Part shown: piece after piece, positions 18,356 to 25,820 of the stretch | How positions within the stretch are numbered: the stretch's first letter is position 1 | Layout: every line of letters starts with the position of its first letter | Assembly (NCBI RefSeq): GCF_022346925.1 | Contig: NZ_JAKRNJ010000006.1 | Location: 62,001-126,000, forward strand | Source: Microvirga sp. ACRRW | Lineage (GTDB): Bacteria > Pseudomonadota > Alphaproteobacteria > Rhizobiales > Beijerinckiaceae | Direction of reading: 5' to 3' | Length of the DNA: 64,000 bases | The notes under the pieces: model-generated | Databases searched by the model: none | Told to the model about the DNA's origin: nothing | What the model saw: the letters and a program-made list of their open reading frames with translations, nothing else | Program-made: the position numbers and the translations under genes

Positions 18356-18793
18356 CTAGCGGCGATCCGGGATCGAATAGGTCCCGGTCGCATGGCAGAC
18401 GACCTCGGAACTGCCCTCGGAAAAGATAGACACCTCGCCCACGGCTAGGCGCTTGCCGAGTTTCAGCAACTTGCAATCCGCGATCAGGCCGCGCGGCTCG
18501 GGCTTTCTGAGAAAGTTAAAGCTGAGATTCGTGGTGACGGCGAGCGCCACGGGGCCGATATGGGCGAGGATCGCGGCATAAATGACGAGATCGGCGAGCG
18601 CCATCATCGAGGGGCCGGAGATGGTGCCGCCGGGGCGCAGGTGCCGCTCGTGATAGGCCATGCGCATGCGCGCGGAGAGCGGCCCGACCTCCTCGATAAA
18701 GTATGTCTGCCCGCCGATATGCAGCTGGGGGAACTCCCGATCCAGAAACGCAATCAGCTCGTCCTTGGTCATGATCGGGTGATGAGGTGCCAT
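18356..18793 (-). CDS. PaaI-like hotdog-fold thioesterase
   Basis: This protein of about 145 residues has the hotdog signature: RPGGTISGPSMMALADLVIYAAILAHIG followed by TTNLSFNFLRKPEPRGLIADCKLLKLGKRLAVGEVSIFSEGSSEVVCHATGTYSI. In the PaaI group the residue after H/GG is the catalytic Asp/Glu on the long helix; here GPSMMALAD provides Asp. It probably hydrolyses an acyl- or aryl-acyl-CoA. Two starts are possible (18793 or 18772), neither with a strong Shine-Dalgarno. It converges on the GST gene (6 bp between stops) and diverges from the CoA-binding protein gene. Confidence 0.85.
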   Translation of the reverse strand: MAPHHPIMTKDELIAFLDREFPQLHIGGQTYFIEEVGPLSARMRMAYHERHLRPGGTISGPSMMALADLVIYAAILAHIGPVALAVTTNLSFNFLRKPEPRGLIADCKLLKLGKRLAVGEVSIFSEGSSEVVCHATGTYSIPDRR

Positions 18794-18842
18794 GCGTCGA
18801 ATGCCCGTTGAACTGCCCTGCCCTATCCCATACGTTCTCGCC

Positions 18843-19367
18843 ATGGATCACAGCAATTACCCGAACGATTACATCCGCGGCATTCTCAACAGCGCAAAGA
18901 CCATCGCGCTTGTGGGAGCCTCGGCCAATCCTGCCCGCCCGAGCTGGATCGTCACCAAGTACCTGCTGGAGCGCGGCTACGAAGTGATACCGGTCAATCC
19001 GGGACTGGCGGGCGGCGAGCTTCTCGGGAAGAAGGTGTATGCCTCCCTCGCCGAGATCCCTGGTCCCATCGACATGGTCGAGATCTTCCGCAACTCGGAA
19101 GCCGCCGGCCCGATCACCGACGAGGCGCTCGCCCTCGATCCCTTGCCCAAGGTAATCTGGATGCAGCTCTCAGTCCGCAACGAGGAGGCTGCCGCCAAGG
19201 CGGAGGCCAAGGGCCTCAAGGTGGTGATGGATCGCTGCCCCAAGATCGAGTTCGGACGCCTCTCCGGCGAGATCTCCTGGCAGGGCGTGAACTCGCGGAT
19301 GCTCAGCTCCAAAAAGCCGGTTCTCTCCGGCAAAGGCTTCCAGAAGCTCGGCCTCAATCGCCCATAA
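18843..19367 (+). CDS. CoA-binding domain protein (YccU-like)
   Basis: This 174-residue single-domain Rossmann protein has IALVGASANPARPSWIVTKYLLERGYEVIPVNP, typical of the stand-alone CoA-binding (succinyl-CoA-synthetase alpha-type) family. Further signatures are DMVEIFRNSEAA, KVIWMQLSVRNEEAA and VVMDRCPKIEF. The biochemical role of this family is not established. The ATG at 18843 begins the conserved N-terminus; an upstream extension to 18792 overlaps the divergent thioesterase promoter. It is followed at 99 bp by metY. Confidence 0.88.
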   Translation: MDHSNYPNDYIRGILNSAKTIALVGASANPARPSWIVTKYLLERGYEVIPVNPGLAGGELLGKKVYASLAEIPGPIDMVEIFRNSEAAGPITDEALALDPLPKVIWMQLSVRNEEAAAKAEAKGLKVVMDRCPKIEFGRLSGEISWQGVNSRMLSSKKPVLSGKGFQKLGLNRP

Positions 19368-19405
19368 GTCTTAAAGCAGAGCTCCGACAGCCACCTTGAC
19401 CGGAC

Positions 19406-19445
19406 GAACGTTTCGTTCTTTAAAGAGAACACAACGTTCCCGTTC
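19406..19445. promoter_or_regulatory. GAACG/CGTTC repeats in the metY leader
   Basis: GAACG-TTT-CGTTC at 19406-19418 forms a short inverted repeat, and two further CGTTC copies lie at 19435-19439 and 19441-19445, ending about 20 bp before the metY ATG. They could be operator half-sites or leader hairpins. I could not fit the segment to the SAM-II consensus. Confidence 0.35.
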
Positions 19446-19465
19446 AAAAGGAAGAAGGGCTCTCC

Positions 19466-20749
19466 ATGTCTGATCGTCTGCCGGGCTTCAACACGCTTGC
19501 CATTCACGCGGGGGCCGCCCCCGATGCCGCGACCGGCGCCCGCGCGACGCCGATCTATCAGACAACTTCCTTCGTGTTCGACGATGTCGATCATGCAGCC
19601 TCTCTTTTCGGCCTACAGGCCTTCGGCAACATCTATTCGCGCATCGGCAACCCGACCTGCTCCGTTCTGGAAGAGCGCGTCGCGGCGCTTGAAGGCGGCA
19701 CGGCGGCGCTCGCGGTCGCCTCGGGCCATGCGGCGGAGTTCCTGACCTTCCACACGCTGCTTCAGCCGGGCGATGAGTTCATCGCGGCCCGCAAGCTCTA
19801 TGGCGGCTCGATCAACCAGTTCAACCACGCCTACAAGAACTTCGGCTGGAACGTGGTGTGGGCGGATTCCGACGATCCGTCGTCGTTCGAGGCCGCCATC
19901 ACGCCGCGCACCAAGGCGATCTTCGTCGAATCCATCGCCAATCCGGGCGGCGTGATCGTTGACCTTCAAGCGATTGCGGCCATCGCCAAGAAGCATCGCA
20001 TCCCGTTCATCGTCGACAACACGATGGCCTCGCCTTACCTGATCCGCCCGTTCGAGCATGGCGCCGACATCGTCGTGCACTCGGCCACCAAGTTTCTCGG
20101 CGGCCACGGCAACTCCGTCGGCGGCCTGATCGTGGATGGCGGTTCGTTCAATTTCGCGGGCGACGACCGCTATCCGATGCTCTCCAAGCCGCGCCCCGAA
20201 TATGGCGGCATGGTGCTGGGCGAGACCTTCGGCAATTTCGGCTTCGCCATCGCCGCGCGCGTGCTCGGCCTGCGCGATCTCGGCCCCGCGCTCTCGCCGT
20301 TCAATGCCTTCCTGATCATCAACGGCATCGAGACGCTGCCGCTGCGCATGCAGCGCCATTCGGACAATGCGCTGGCCGTTGCCGAGCATCTCGCCAATCA
20401 CAGCAAGGTGTCCTGGGTCAGCTATCCGGGCTTGCGCTCAGACCGCTATCACAACCTCGCCAAGCAATATTGCCCGAAAGGCGCAGGCGCCGTGTTCACC
20501 TTCGGCCTGAAGGGCGGATACGAAGCAGGCGTGGCGCTGGTCTCGAACCTGAAGCTGTTTTCGCACCTTGCCAATATCGGCGACACGCGCTCGCTGGTGA
20601 TTCACCCCGCCTCAACCACGCACCGCCAGCTCACGGATGAGCAAAAGACGCAGGCCGGCGCCGGCCCCGAGGTGGTGCGTCTCTCCATCGGTCTCGAGGA
20701 CACGGAAGACCTGATCGAGGATCTCAACCAAGCGCTCGATGCGGCGTAA
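19466..20749 (+). CDS. metY: O-acetylhomoserine (thiol)-lyase / aminocarboxypropyltransferase
   Basis: This 427-residue PLP enzyme of the Cys/Met-metabolism family has [29 protein letters not shown] at the N-terminus, [22 protein letters not shown], the [32 protein letters not shown] segment with Schiff-base Lys209, and a C-terminal [14 protein letters not shown]. It makes homocysteine from O-acetylhomoserine and sulfide in direct sulfhydrylation. A GGAAGAAGG Shine-Dalgarno precedes the ATG. Homoserine dehydrogenase, which supplies the precursor, is also in the window but distant. A terminator follows. Confidence 0.93.
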   Translation: MSDRLPGFNTLAIHAGAAPDAATGARATPIYQTTSFVFDDVDHAASLFGLQAFGNIYSRIGNPTCSVLEERVAALEGGTAALAVASGHAAEFLTFHTLLQPGDEFIAARKLYGGSINQFNHAYKNFGWNVVWADSDDPSSFEAAITPRTKAIFVESIANPGGVIVDLQAIAAIAKKHRIPFIVDNTMASPYLIRPFEHGADIVVHSATKFLGGHGNSVGGLIVDGGSFNFAGDDRYPMLSKPRPEYGGMVLGETFGNFGFAIAARVLGLRDLGPALSPFNAFLIINGIETLPLRMQRHSDNALAVAEHLANHSKVSWVSYPGLRSDRYHNLAKQYCPKGAGAVFTFGLKGGYEAGVALVSNLKLFSHLANIGDTRSLVIHPASTTHRQLTDEQKTQAGAGPEVVRLSIGLEDTEDLIEDLNQALDAA

Positions 20750-20769
20750 GATTGCTCAACATTGACACG

Positions 20770-20797
20770 AAATGCCTGGCCTAGCGCCGGGCATTTT
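20770..20797 (+). terminator. Terminator of metY
   Basis: The stem AAATGCCTGGC / GCCGGGCATTT (one G-T pair, CTA-type loop) is followed by TTCGTTTT, 20 bp after the metY stop. Confidence 0.75.
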
Positions 20798-20869
20798 CGT
20801 TTTACTCGACCTCACGAGATCATCGGGACAAACGCCGATGATAACGAAGCGGGCATAGAAAACCAGGCA

Positions 20870-20900
20870 ACAAAAAAGGCGGCTCGGAGCCGCCTTTCTC
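20870..20900 (-). terminator. Terminator of the ParA-like gene
   Basis: On the minus strand AAAGGCGGCTC-CGA-GCCGCCTTTTTT lies 23 bp after the stop of the ParA-like gene, with a six-base T run. Confidence 0.88.
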
Positions 20901-20922
20901 ATGAGAAGTACGCGTCAGTCCG

Positions 20923-21600
20923 TCACGCAGCGCGCGAGGAGCCGCCGGCCTTCTTGTAGGTGTTGTGGATGGCATTGAGCGAGCGCTCGAGAGCCGTCCA
21001 GAGACGGCCGATTTCCTCGGCGCCCTGGGAGTTCGGCTTGTATTCCCCAGCGCCCTCGCCCGTCGCGAGCGACAGGGTGAGCTCGGGACGATGTGTGATC
21101 TGACCGGCCCAAACCGGAACCTGCAGCGCATTCAGAGCACCGCGGGCGTCGGCCACCACCGGATCTTCCTTGTCGCCATGCTTGGCCGGTGCTGCGTTGA
21201 TCACAGCAGCGTAGGGCTTGCGCATCTCGCGGGCGAACGCGACCGTATCCTGCAGGGCAGCGATGTCGAAGAGGCTCGCGCGCGCCGGAATGATGACCAG
21301 GGTCGCGTGCTTGATGGCCTCGGCGACGATGGGCGACTTGTTCGGCGGCGTGTCGATGAGCACCCACTCGTAACCGTCGCGCTTGGCGTCCCGCAGGGCA
21401 TCGCCAAGGTTGCGCACATTGTGCCGGAGGCCGAGATGCTCCTGATCGCGGATCTTGTGCCAAAGAGAAAGGGACCCTTGCGGATCGTTGTCGATCAGCA
21501 GCGTCTTGCGGGACGGATTGGCGATATAGCTCGCGAGATGTGCAGCGAGCGTGCTCTTACCCGAGCCACCTTTCCGCGAAGCAAAGACCAGCACATTCAT
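20923..21600 (-). CDS. Orphan ParA/MinD-type P-loop ATPase
   Basis: This 225-residue protein has the deviant Walker A motif KGGSGKST near residues 10-17 (FASRKGGSGKSTLAAHLAS), TLLIDNDPQGSLSLW (A') and VLIDTPPNKSP (Walker B). ParA-type ATPases form ATP-dependent dimers that move on the nucleoid or membrane to position cargo. There is no adjacent parB or parS, unlike the chromosomal parAB locus, so it is an orphan that probably positions something other than the chromosome. The start at 21600 follows GAGGAG; an open extension to 21894 is unlike the family. Monocistronic with its own terminator. Confidence 0.88.
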   Translation of the reverse strand: MNVLVFASRKGGSGKSTLAAHLASYIANPSRKTLLIDNDPQGSLSLWHKIRDQEHLGLRHNVRNLGDALRDAKRDGYEWVLIDTPPNKSPIVAEAIKHATLVIIPARASLFDIAALQDTVAFAREMRKPYAAVINAAPAKHGDKEDPVVADARGALNALQVPVWAGQITHRPELTLSLATGEGAGEYKPNSQGAEEIGRLWTALERSLNAIHNTYKKAGGSSRAA

Positions 21601-22014
21601 GCCTGACTCCTCATAAGCCGTTTCCCAAAGCCCGCCGCCCTTCGTTAACGCGAGCTTAATATTGTTCATCTGTACCAGAACCAGACCTGATTTCCTAACT
21701 CGACCTTCGATCCCTCTGTGCATATCCCCAAGCGTTGAGTGCGTTTTTGCGTAAAAATCGGGCTCCGTAAGGACTGTGGGAAGGCAACTCATCGCACCCT
21801 TAAGAGAAATGAGCGGCTTGCGGGCTTCCCCGAGGAATCGAAAGAAGGCTCTCCCACAACTCAATGGAACAGGGCAGGTTTTGGATCCCACCATTCGACG
21901 GACTACAGGATTATTTCCTTTGAATTCCAGGCTTCTTGCAACTGTCTATCAATCTCGGAACCACCCTCAAGCCTGGTCGTTAAGCTCCCGACTTCACCAA
22001 TGAAGGAGCTGACT
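21601..22014. promoter_or_regulatory. Divergent intergenic region, ParA-like / DUF1236
   Basis: A 414-bp non-coding stretch that should contain both promoters. Frames of about 75-95 codons cross it but lack ribosome-binding sites and protein-like composition. No clear palindrome stood out to me. Confidence 0.5.
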
Positions 22015-22431
22015 ATGACCAAGAAAATTCTGATTGCAGGTGCCGTTCTCGCGGCTCTCACCCCGGCTGTTGCTTTCGCTCAGGATCCGGCTGCAGGCGG
22101 TGCGGCCGCTGGCGCTGCCACGGGCGCCGTTGGCGGCGCGATCGTCGGCGGCCCGATTGGCGCGGCCGTCGGCGGCGTGACGGGCGCGATTGTCGGCGGC
22201 CTCGCCGGCGAGGCTCAGCCCCGCTTCCGCCAGTATGTCGTGACCCAGAACGTGCCTTCGTACCGCTATACTGAAGAGGTCCGCGTGGGCGCCACGCTCC
22301 CGGCTTCCGGCGTGCAGTATTATGAGGTTCCCGCTGAGTACGGTGTGAAGAACTATCGCTACACCGTGGTCAACGACACCCCGGTTCTGGTCGAGCCCGG
22401 CACCCGCCGCATCGTCCAGGTCATCCGCTAA
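22015..22431 (+). CDS. DUF1236 periplasmic protein with glycine zipper
   Basis: This 138-residue protein has a signal peptide (cleavage after AVAFAQ). A glycine/alanine zipper follows at residues 24-62 (GGAAAGAATGAVGGAIVGGPIGAAVGG pattern, GxxxG repeats), likely to associate with membranes. The C-terminal DUF1236 domain holds LPASGVQYYEVPAEYGVKNYRYTVVND and ends TRRIVQVIR. The domain is widespread in Hyphomicrobiales and of unknown function, often stress linked. The ATG at 22015 has AAGGAG 8 bases upstream; the frame from 21739 is not credible. A terminator follows. Confidence 0.85.
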   Translation: MTKKILIAGAVLAALTPAVAFAQDPAAGGAAAGAATGAVGGAIVGGPIGAAVGGVTGAIVGGLAGEAQPRFRQYVVTQNVPSYRYTEEVRVGATLPASGVQYYEVPAEYGVKNYRYTVVNDTPVLVEPGTRRIVQVIR

Positions 22432-22455
22432 TCTTTAAGTGAGATTATACAGTCA

Positions 22456-22480
22456 GGGCGGCCTCAGGGCCGCCCTTCTT
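22456..22480. terminator. Terminator between DUF1236 gene and ctaA
   Basis: AGGGCGGCC-TCA-GGGCCGCCCTT with a following TTCTT, between convergent stops at 22431 and 22485. Confidence 0.8.
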
Positions 22481-22484
22481 CTAT

Positions 22485-23558
22485 TCAGGTAATACTGACG
22501 CGAGCATGGACCGTAGCCATGGCAAGCACAGCCATGGCGAAGACCTGATGGGCCAAGCCCGCCCAGAGCGGCACGACGAGCAACAGCGTGACGATGCCGA
22601 GCACCATCTGAGCCAGGGTAAGACCCGCAATGCCGGTTGCACGACGCGCAGCGCCAGAGTCCGGCCCTTTACGGCGCATGCTCCAAGCATGCCAAAGGGC
22701 GAAAGCGACAAGCCCATAGGCAAGCATGCGGTGGTTGAACTGAACCAGCACGACATTGTCGACGAAATTCTCGATCCAGGGCTTCACCACGAACAAGGCT
22801 TCCGACGGCGGGAGGAAAGCCCCATCCATGAGCGGCCAAGTGTTGTAGGTGTATCCGGCCTTCGAACCCGCAACGAGACCGCCCAGGGCGATCTGCGCCA
22901 GGATCAGCCCCATCAGGATGCGCGGCGCTAAACCCGCAGGCTCTTCGGCGGGTAGATCGCCGCGATCCTTCAGGCCTGCCGCCACCCAGACCAGACAGGC
23001 GAGAATCACGCTGGCGACGGTCAGATGCAGGGCGAGCTTGATGGGAGCGACGGCCGTCATGCCGGGCTCGAGACCCGATGCCACCATGATCCAGCCAATG
23101 GCGCCCTGCAATCCACCGAGAGCGCCGATGCCGAGGAGCGTCAGGGCCAGCCTGCCCTTGATGGTGCCGCGCGCCCAGAACCAGACCAGGGGCAGAAAGA
23201 AGACGAGGCCGATGAGGCGGCCGAGCTGGCGGTGCCCCCACTCCCAGCCATAGATGAATTTAAACTCGGACAGGGTCATGCCCTTGTTGACGAGCTCATA
23301 TTGCGAAATCTGCCGGTATTTCTCGAATTCGGCCTGCCAGGCCTGCTCGGTAAGCGGCGGAATCGCGCCGGTGACGGGCTTCCATTCGGTGATGGAGAGG
23401 CCTGACCCGGTCAGGCGCGTAGCACCGCCGACCGCGACCATCAGCACGACCAGGGCGGCGAGAATGTAGATCCAGATTCTCACCGTGGTCATGGAGCGTG
23501 ATTGGGTTTCGGGCAGGCGCGCCAGCGGCACGCCCTCAGTAGAGGCTGTGACAGCCAT
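22485..23558 (-). CDS. ctaA: Heme A synthase (COX15/CtaA, type 2)
   Basis: This polytopic protein of about 357 residues has eight predicted membrane helices in two related halves. Heme-ligand histidines lie in YGWEWGHRQLGRLIG, IKLALHLTVAS, LVQFNHRMLAYG and AGLAHQVFAM. VGGATRLTGSGLSITEWKPVTGAIPP is the family's first-loop signature. It oxidises the C8 methyl of heme O to formyl, giving heme A for aa3-type cytochrome oxidase, in the inner membrane. The start at 23558 has GAGAAGA upstream; an alternative lies at 23576. Confidence 0.95.
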   Translation of the reverse strand: MAVTASTEGVPLARLPETQSRSMTTVRIWIYILAALVVLMVAVGGATRLTGSGLSITEWKPVTGAIPPLTEQAWQAEFEKYRQISQYELVNKGMTLSEFKFIYGWEWGHRQLGRLIGLVFFLPLVWFWARGTIKGRLALTLLGIGALGGLQGAIGWIMVASGLEPGMTAVAPIKLALHLTVASVILACLVWVAAGLKDRGDLPAEEPAGLAPRILMGLILAQIALGGLVAGSKAGYTYNTWPLMDGAFLPPSEALFVVKPWIENFVDNVVLVQFNHRMLAYGLVAFALWHAWSMRRKGPDSGAARRATGIAGLTLAQMVLGIVTLLLVVPLWAGLAHQVFAMAVLAMATVHARVSIT

Positions 23559-23685
23559 GCTCTTCTCACCGATCATTTAGGGCTTGAACCCAGGATATGG
23601 CCTGTCACATAGAGGCTGAGCCTCGCCGAGGCAATCAATGCCGGTGACGCACCGCCAGGTGCGGTGAGTTCGAGAAGGGTTTGCC

Positions 23686-23898
23686 ATGGGCATGCGCGCA
23701 CGCAAATTAATCGGAACGGTTGTGATGCTGATCTTCATCATCACCTACGCGCTGTTCGCCATGGTGGTGGCTGAGGGCCGGATCACCGAAGCGCCCAAGC
23801 TCGTCCAGACCTTGGGCTATATCGTGCTCGGCCTGATCTGGGTCGTGCCTCTCATGCCACTCATCCGTTGGATGGCTAAGCCCGATAAGCAGCCTTAA
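23686..23898 (+). CDS. DUF2842 small membrane protein
   Basis: This 70-residue protein has two membrane helices (about residues 9-28 and 41-60). The motif MRARKLIGTVVMLIFIITYALFAM...VQTLGYIVLGLIWVVPLMPLIRWM matches DUF2842, a widespread alphaproteobacterial inner-membrane family of unknown role. Its stop overlaps the stop of the convergent zinc mini-protein gene by 4 bp. It diverges from ctaA, a frequent neighbour, so a link to oxidase assembly is possible but unproven. Confidence 0.85.
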   Translation: MGMRARKLIGTVVMLIFIITYALFAMVVAEGRITEAPKLVQTLGYIVLGLIWVVPLMPLIRWMAKPDKQP

Positions 23899-24089
23899 GC
23901 GCCGCCGATCCCCTCGATGATCTTGCCTGTCCCGCCGCAATTCGGGCAGGAGGTCACGCCGATGCGTCCGCTGCCTTTGCATTCGGGACAGATGTTTTCG
24001 CCTGCGCCGGGCGTCCCGGGTTCGGCCTGATCCCCGGGGTTCAGTTTCGGCTGGTCGGAAGCGGCTTGATTGCGCGGTGTGTCGCTCAT
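23895..24089 (-). CDS. CxxCxGxG zinc mini-protein
   Basis: This 64-residue protein has a disordered polar N-terminus and two DnaJ-like cysteine pairs, CPECKGSG (Cys34, Cys37) and CPNCGGTG (Cys48, Cys51), which together should bind one zinc ion. There is no J domain or other DnaJ part, so it is a stand-alone zinc ribbon, perhaps a chaperone-like or nucleic-acid-binding accessory. Small proteins of this type occur in Hyphomicrobiales from memory; no function is known to me. The 3' end overlaps the DUF2842 gene. Confidence 0.8.
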   Translation of the reverse strand: MSDTPRNQAASDQPKLNPGDQAEPGTPGAGENICPECKGSGRIGVTSCPNCGGTGKIIEGIGGA

Positions 24090-24160
24090 GGCAGGCCTCG
24101 CGTGATGGCTCCCCCGTTCAACGCGATACTGGAATCGAGGTTTCTCGCTGCGCCCAAAAG

Positions 24161-24189
24161 AAAAGGCCCGCTCGAGGGCGGGCCATTTC
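24161..24189 (-). terminator. Terminator of the YXXQ-type secreted-protein gene
   Basis: On the minus strand AAATGGCCCGCCC-TCGA-GCGGGCCTTTTC lies 20 bp past the stop of the gene at 24209-24592. Confidence 0.8.
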
Positions 24190-24208
24190 TAGTCCGATAG
24201 GGATGAGA

Positions 24209-24592
24209 TCAGTTGCAGACTTGGCGGCTGCGGTACTCCCAGCCCCAGCCAGGAACCCATTCGCGGTAACGCTCGGTGGAGCAGCGCTCCACGTAAACGC
24301 GGCGCGGGCGCTCGCGGTACACGACCGGAGCCGGCTCCTCTTCAACATAGACGCGGGCCGGCGGGGGCGGCGGGGGAGCAACGTAGACCGGAGCGGGAGC
24401 GGCATAAGCAGGCTGCTGAGCAACCGTCGCGCCGACGATGGTGCCGACCGCAAGGCCGCCAAGGGCGCCAACGGCAGCCGCAGCACCCGGGGACATGCCG
24501 CGATCGCGGGCAGCGGCAGGCTCGGTAGCGGCAAGACCAGCAACCAGCGCCAGAGCGGCGGCAGCACCGGATATGAATTTGAAGAGCTTCAT
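24209..24592 (-). CDS. Secreted Pro/Val/Tyr-rich protein with glycine zipper
   Basis: This 127-residue protein has a signal peptide (cleavage near PAAARD), an Ala/Gly-rich zipper (PGAAAAVGALGGLAVGTIVGATV, residues 35-57), a Pro/Val/Tyr-rich linker with a run of seven prolines, and a C-terminal basic/aromatic domain with two cysteines (VERCSTERYREWVPGWGWEYRSRQVCN). The layout resembles other rhizobial envelope proteins of unknown function. AGGTGA precedes the ATG. A terminator follows, so it is monocistronic. Confidence 0.8.
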   Translation of the reverse strand: MKLFKFISGAAAALALVAGLAATEPAAARDRGMSPGAAAAVGALGGLAVGTIVGATVAQQPAYAAPAPVYVAPPPPPPARVYVEEEPAPVVYRERPRRVYVERCSTERYREWVPGWGWEYRSRQVCN

Positions 24593-24763
24593 GGATCGTC
24601 ACCTACAAGGAGCAGGGAGATTCCGCTCTCCCTTTCTTGGCTATGACGATAGCCTTGCAAACCTCACTGGAAGCTGAACGGATTGTGGCAAAGCCTGGGC
24701 TGAACCTTGTTTCATGGCGAATGGTGAGCAAAATCTTAACGCGACTTTTAGCTCACCATCCGT

Positions 24764-25807
24764 TCAATCGCCCGTCGTCCGCAGCGGCACCGAGAGCAGC
24801 ACGCGCACCAGATCCGCCTGACGGTTCGTCTCCGTCTTCCTGAACAGATTCTTCAGGTGGAAGACGACTGTGGTCTGTGCGACCTCAAGCTCTTCAGCGA
24901 TCTGATCGAGACGCTTGCCGTCGATGAGCATCAGCGCCACGCGCGTTTCCGAGGGTGTCAGGTTGTAGAGCCGCACAAGCGTATCGCCGGACACCTTGGT
25001 GCGCTGCTCGGTATCGATCACGAGGAGCACCACCGCATCGGGACGCTCATTCGCGGAGAAGCGCTGCCCCGGCACGAGCACCAGATAAGGACGCCCGCCC
25101 GAATTGCGTGGGAAGGATACGATCTCGTCGAGTTCTTCTTCCTCGAAAGCCTTCTCAATCGCCTGATGCAGCTTGGTGTTCTGCTTCGCCGCGGCTCCCC
25201 TGAGTATGCCGCCCGTGACGCCAAGACCGTCGTTCTCGGCAGCGATGCGCTCGGCCTCCTTGTTCATCAGCCGGACAGCGCCCTTCTCGTCGACGATCAC
25301 AACGCCTACGAGGAAGCGGTCGAAGGCGAATGTCGCTTTGTAGAGAGCTTCGACGGTACGGCCACGCGACGATCTGAGAATTTCCTGCCAAGCCTCTTCG
25401 GCACGGCTGACGGCGCTCGATTGAACGCGCGCGACCTGATTGAGGCGCGCCTCGATGGTGGCGAGCAGGATCTCGTAATCGATCGGCTTGACGAGATAAT
25501 CGTCCGCACCGGCCTGCTTGCCGACGAGCACGTCATTCCGTTCGGCCAGGGCCGTCAGGAAGATGAAGGGAACATCCGCCTTGTCGCCCTGCTCGCGAAT
25601 GGACTTGAGCACGTCGTAGCCGCCGAGACCCGGCATGGTGATGTCGCAGAGCACGAGATCGGGACGCTCGCTCTCGAGCAGGCTGAGGGCTTCGCCGCCG
25701 TTCGAGGCCTGGAGCACGCGGTAGTTGGCGGCCTCCAGTTCCTCAGCGAGGTCGGTTCTCAAATCGTCTTCGTCTTCAACGCAAAGGATCGTTTTCTGAG
25801 CATTCAT
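24764..25807 (-). CDS. REC-PAS-LuxR response regulator
   Basis: This 347-residue protein has an N-terminal receiver domain (about 5-120) with acidic pocket EDED (11-14), phospho-acceptor Asp55 in LVLCDITMP and Lys in YLVKPIDY. A PAS-like middle segment follows (about 160-265, VGVVIVDEKGAVRLMNKEAERI). The C-terminal LuxR-type helix-turn-helix (about 275-345) reads LTPSETRVALMLIDGKRLDQIAEELEVAQTTVVFHLKNLFRKTETNRQADLVRVL. It starts 13 bp after the stop of the histidine kinase and is its likely partner. The internal PAS-like domain is unusual for a two-component regulator and suggests a second input. Confidence 0.92.
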   Translation of the reverse strand: MNAQKTILCVEDEDDLRTDLAEELEAANYRVLQASNGGEALSLLESERPDLVLCDITMPGLGGYDVLKSIREQGDKADVPFIFLTALAERNDVLVGKQAGADDYLVKPIDYEILLATIEARLNQVARVQSSAVSRAEEAWQEILRSSRGRTVEALYKATFAFDRFLVGVVIVDEKGAVRLMNKEAERIAAENDGLGVTGGILRGAAAKQNTKLHQAIEKAFEEEELDEIVSFPRNSGGRPYLVLVPGQRFSANERPDAVVLLVIDTEQRTKVSGDTLVRLYNLTPSETRVALMLIDGKRLDQIAEELEVAQTTVVFHLKNLFRKTETNRQADLVRVLLSVPLRTTGD

Positions 25808-25820
25808 TGGCTTTGGTCAC

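Noticed and set aside
19368-19465. SAM-II riboswitch before metY
   Set aside because: The leader is short and I could not match the conserved loop and pseudoknot segments; a covariance search would decide.
21601-21894. N-terminal extension of the ParA-like protein
   Set aside because: The Walker A motif is at the N-terminus in ParA-type proteins, and GAGGAG stands right before the ATG at 21600.
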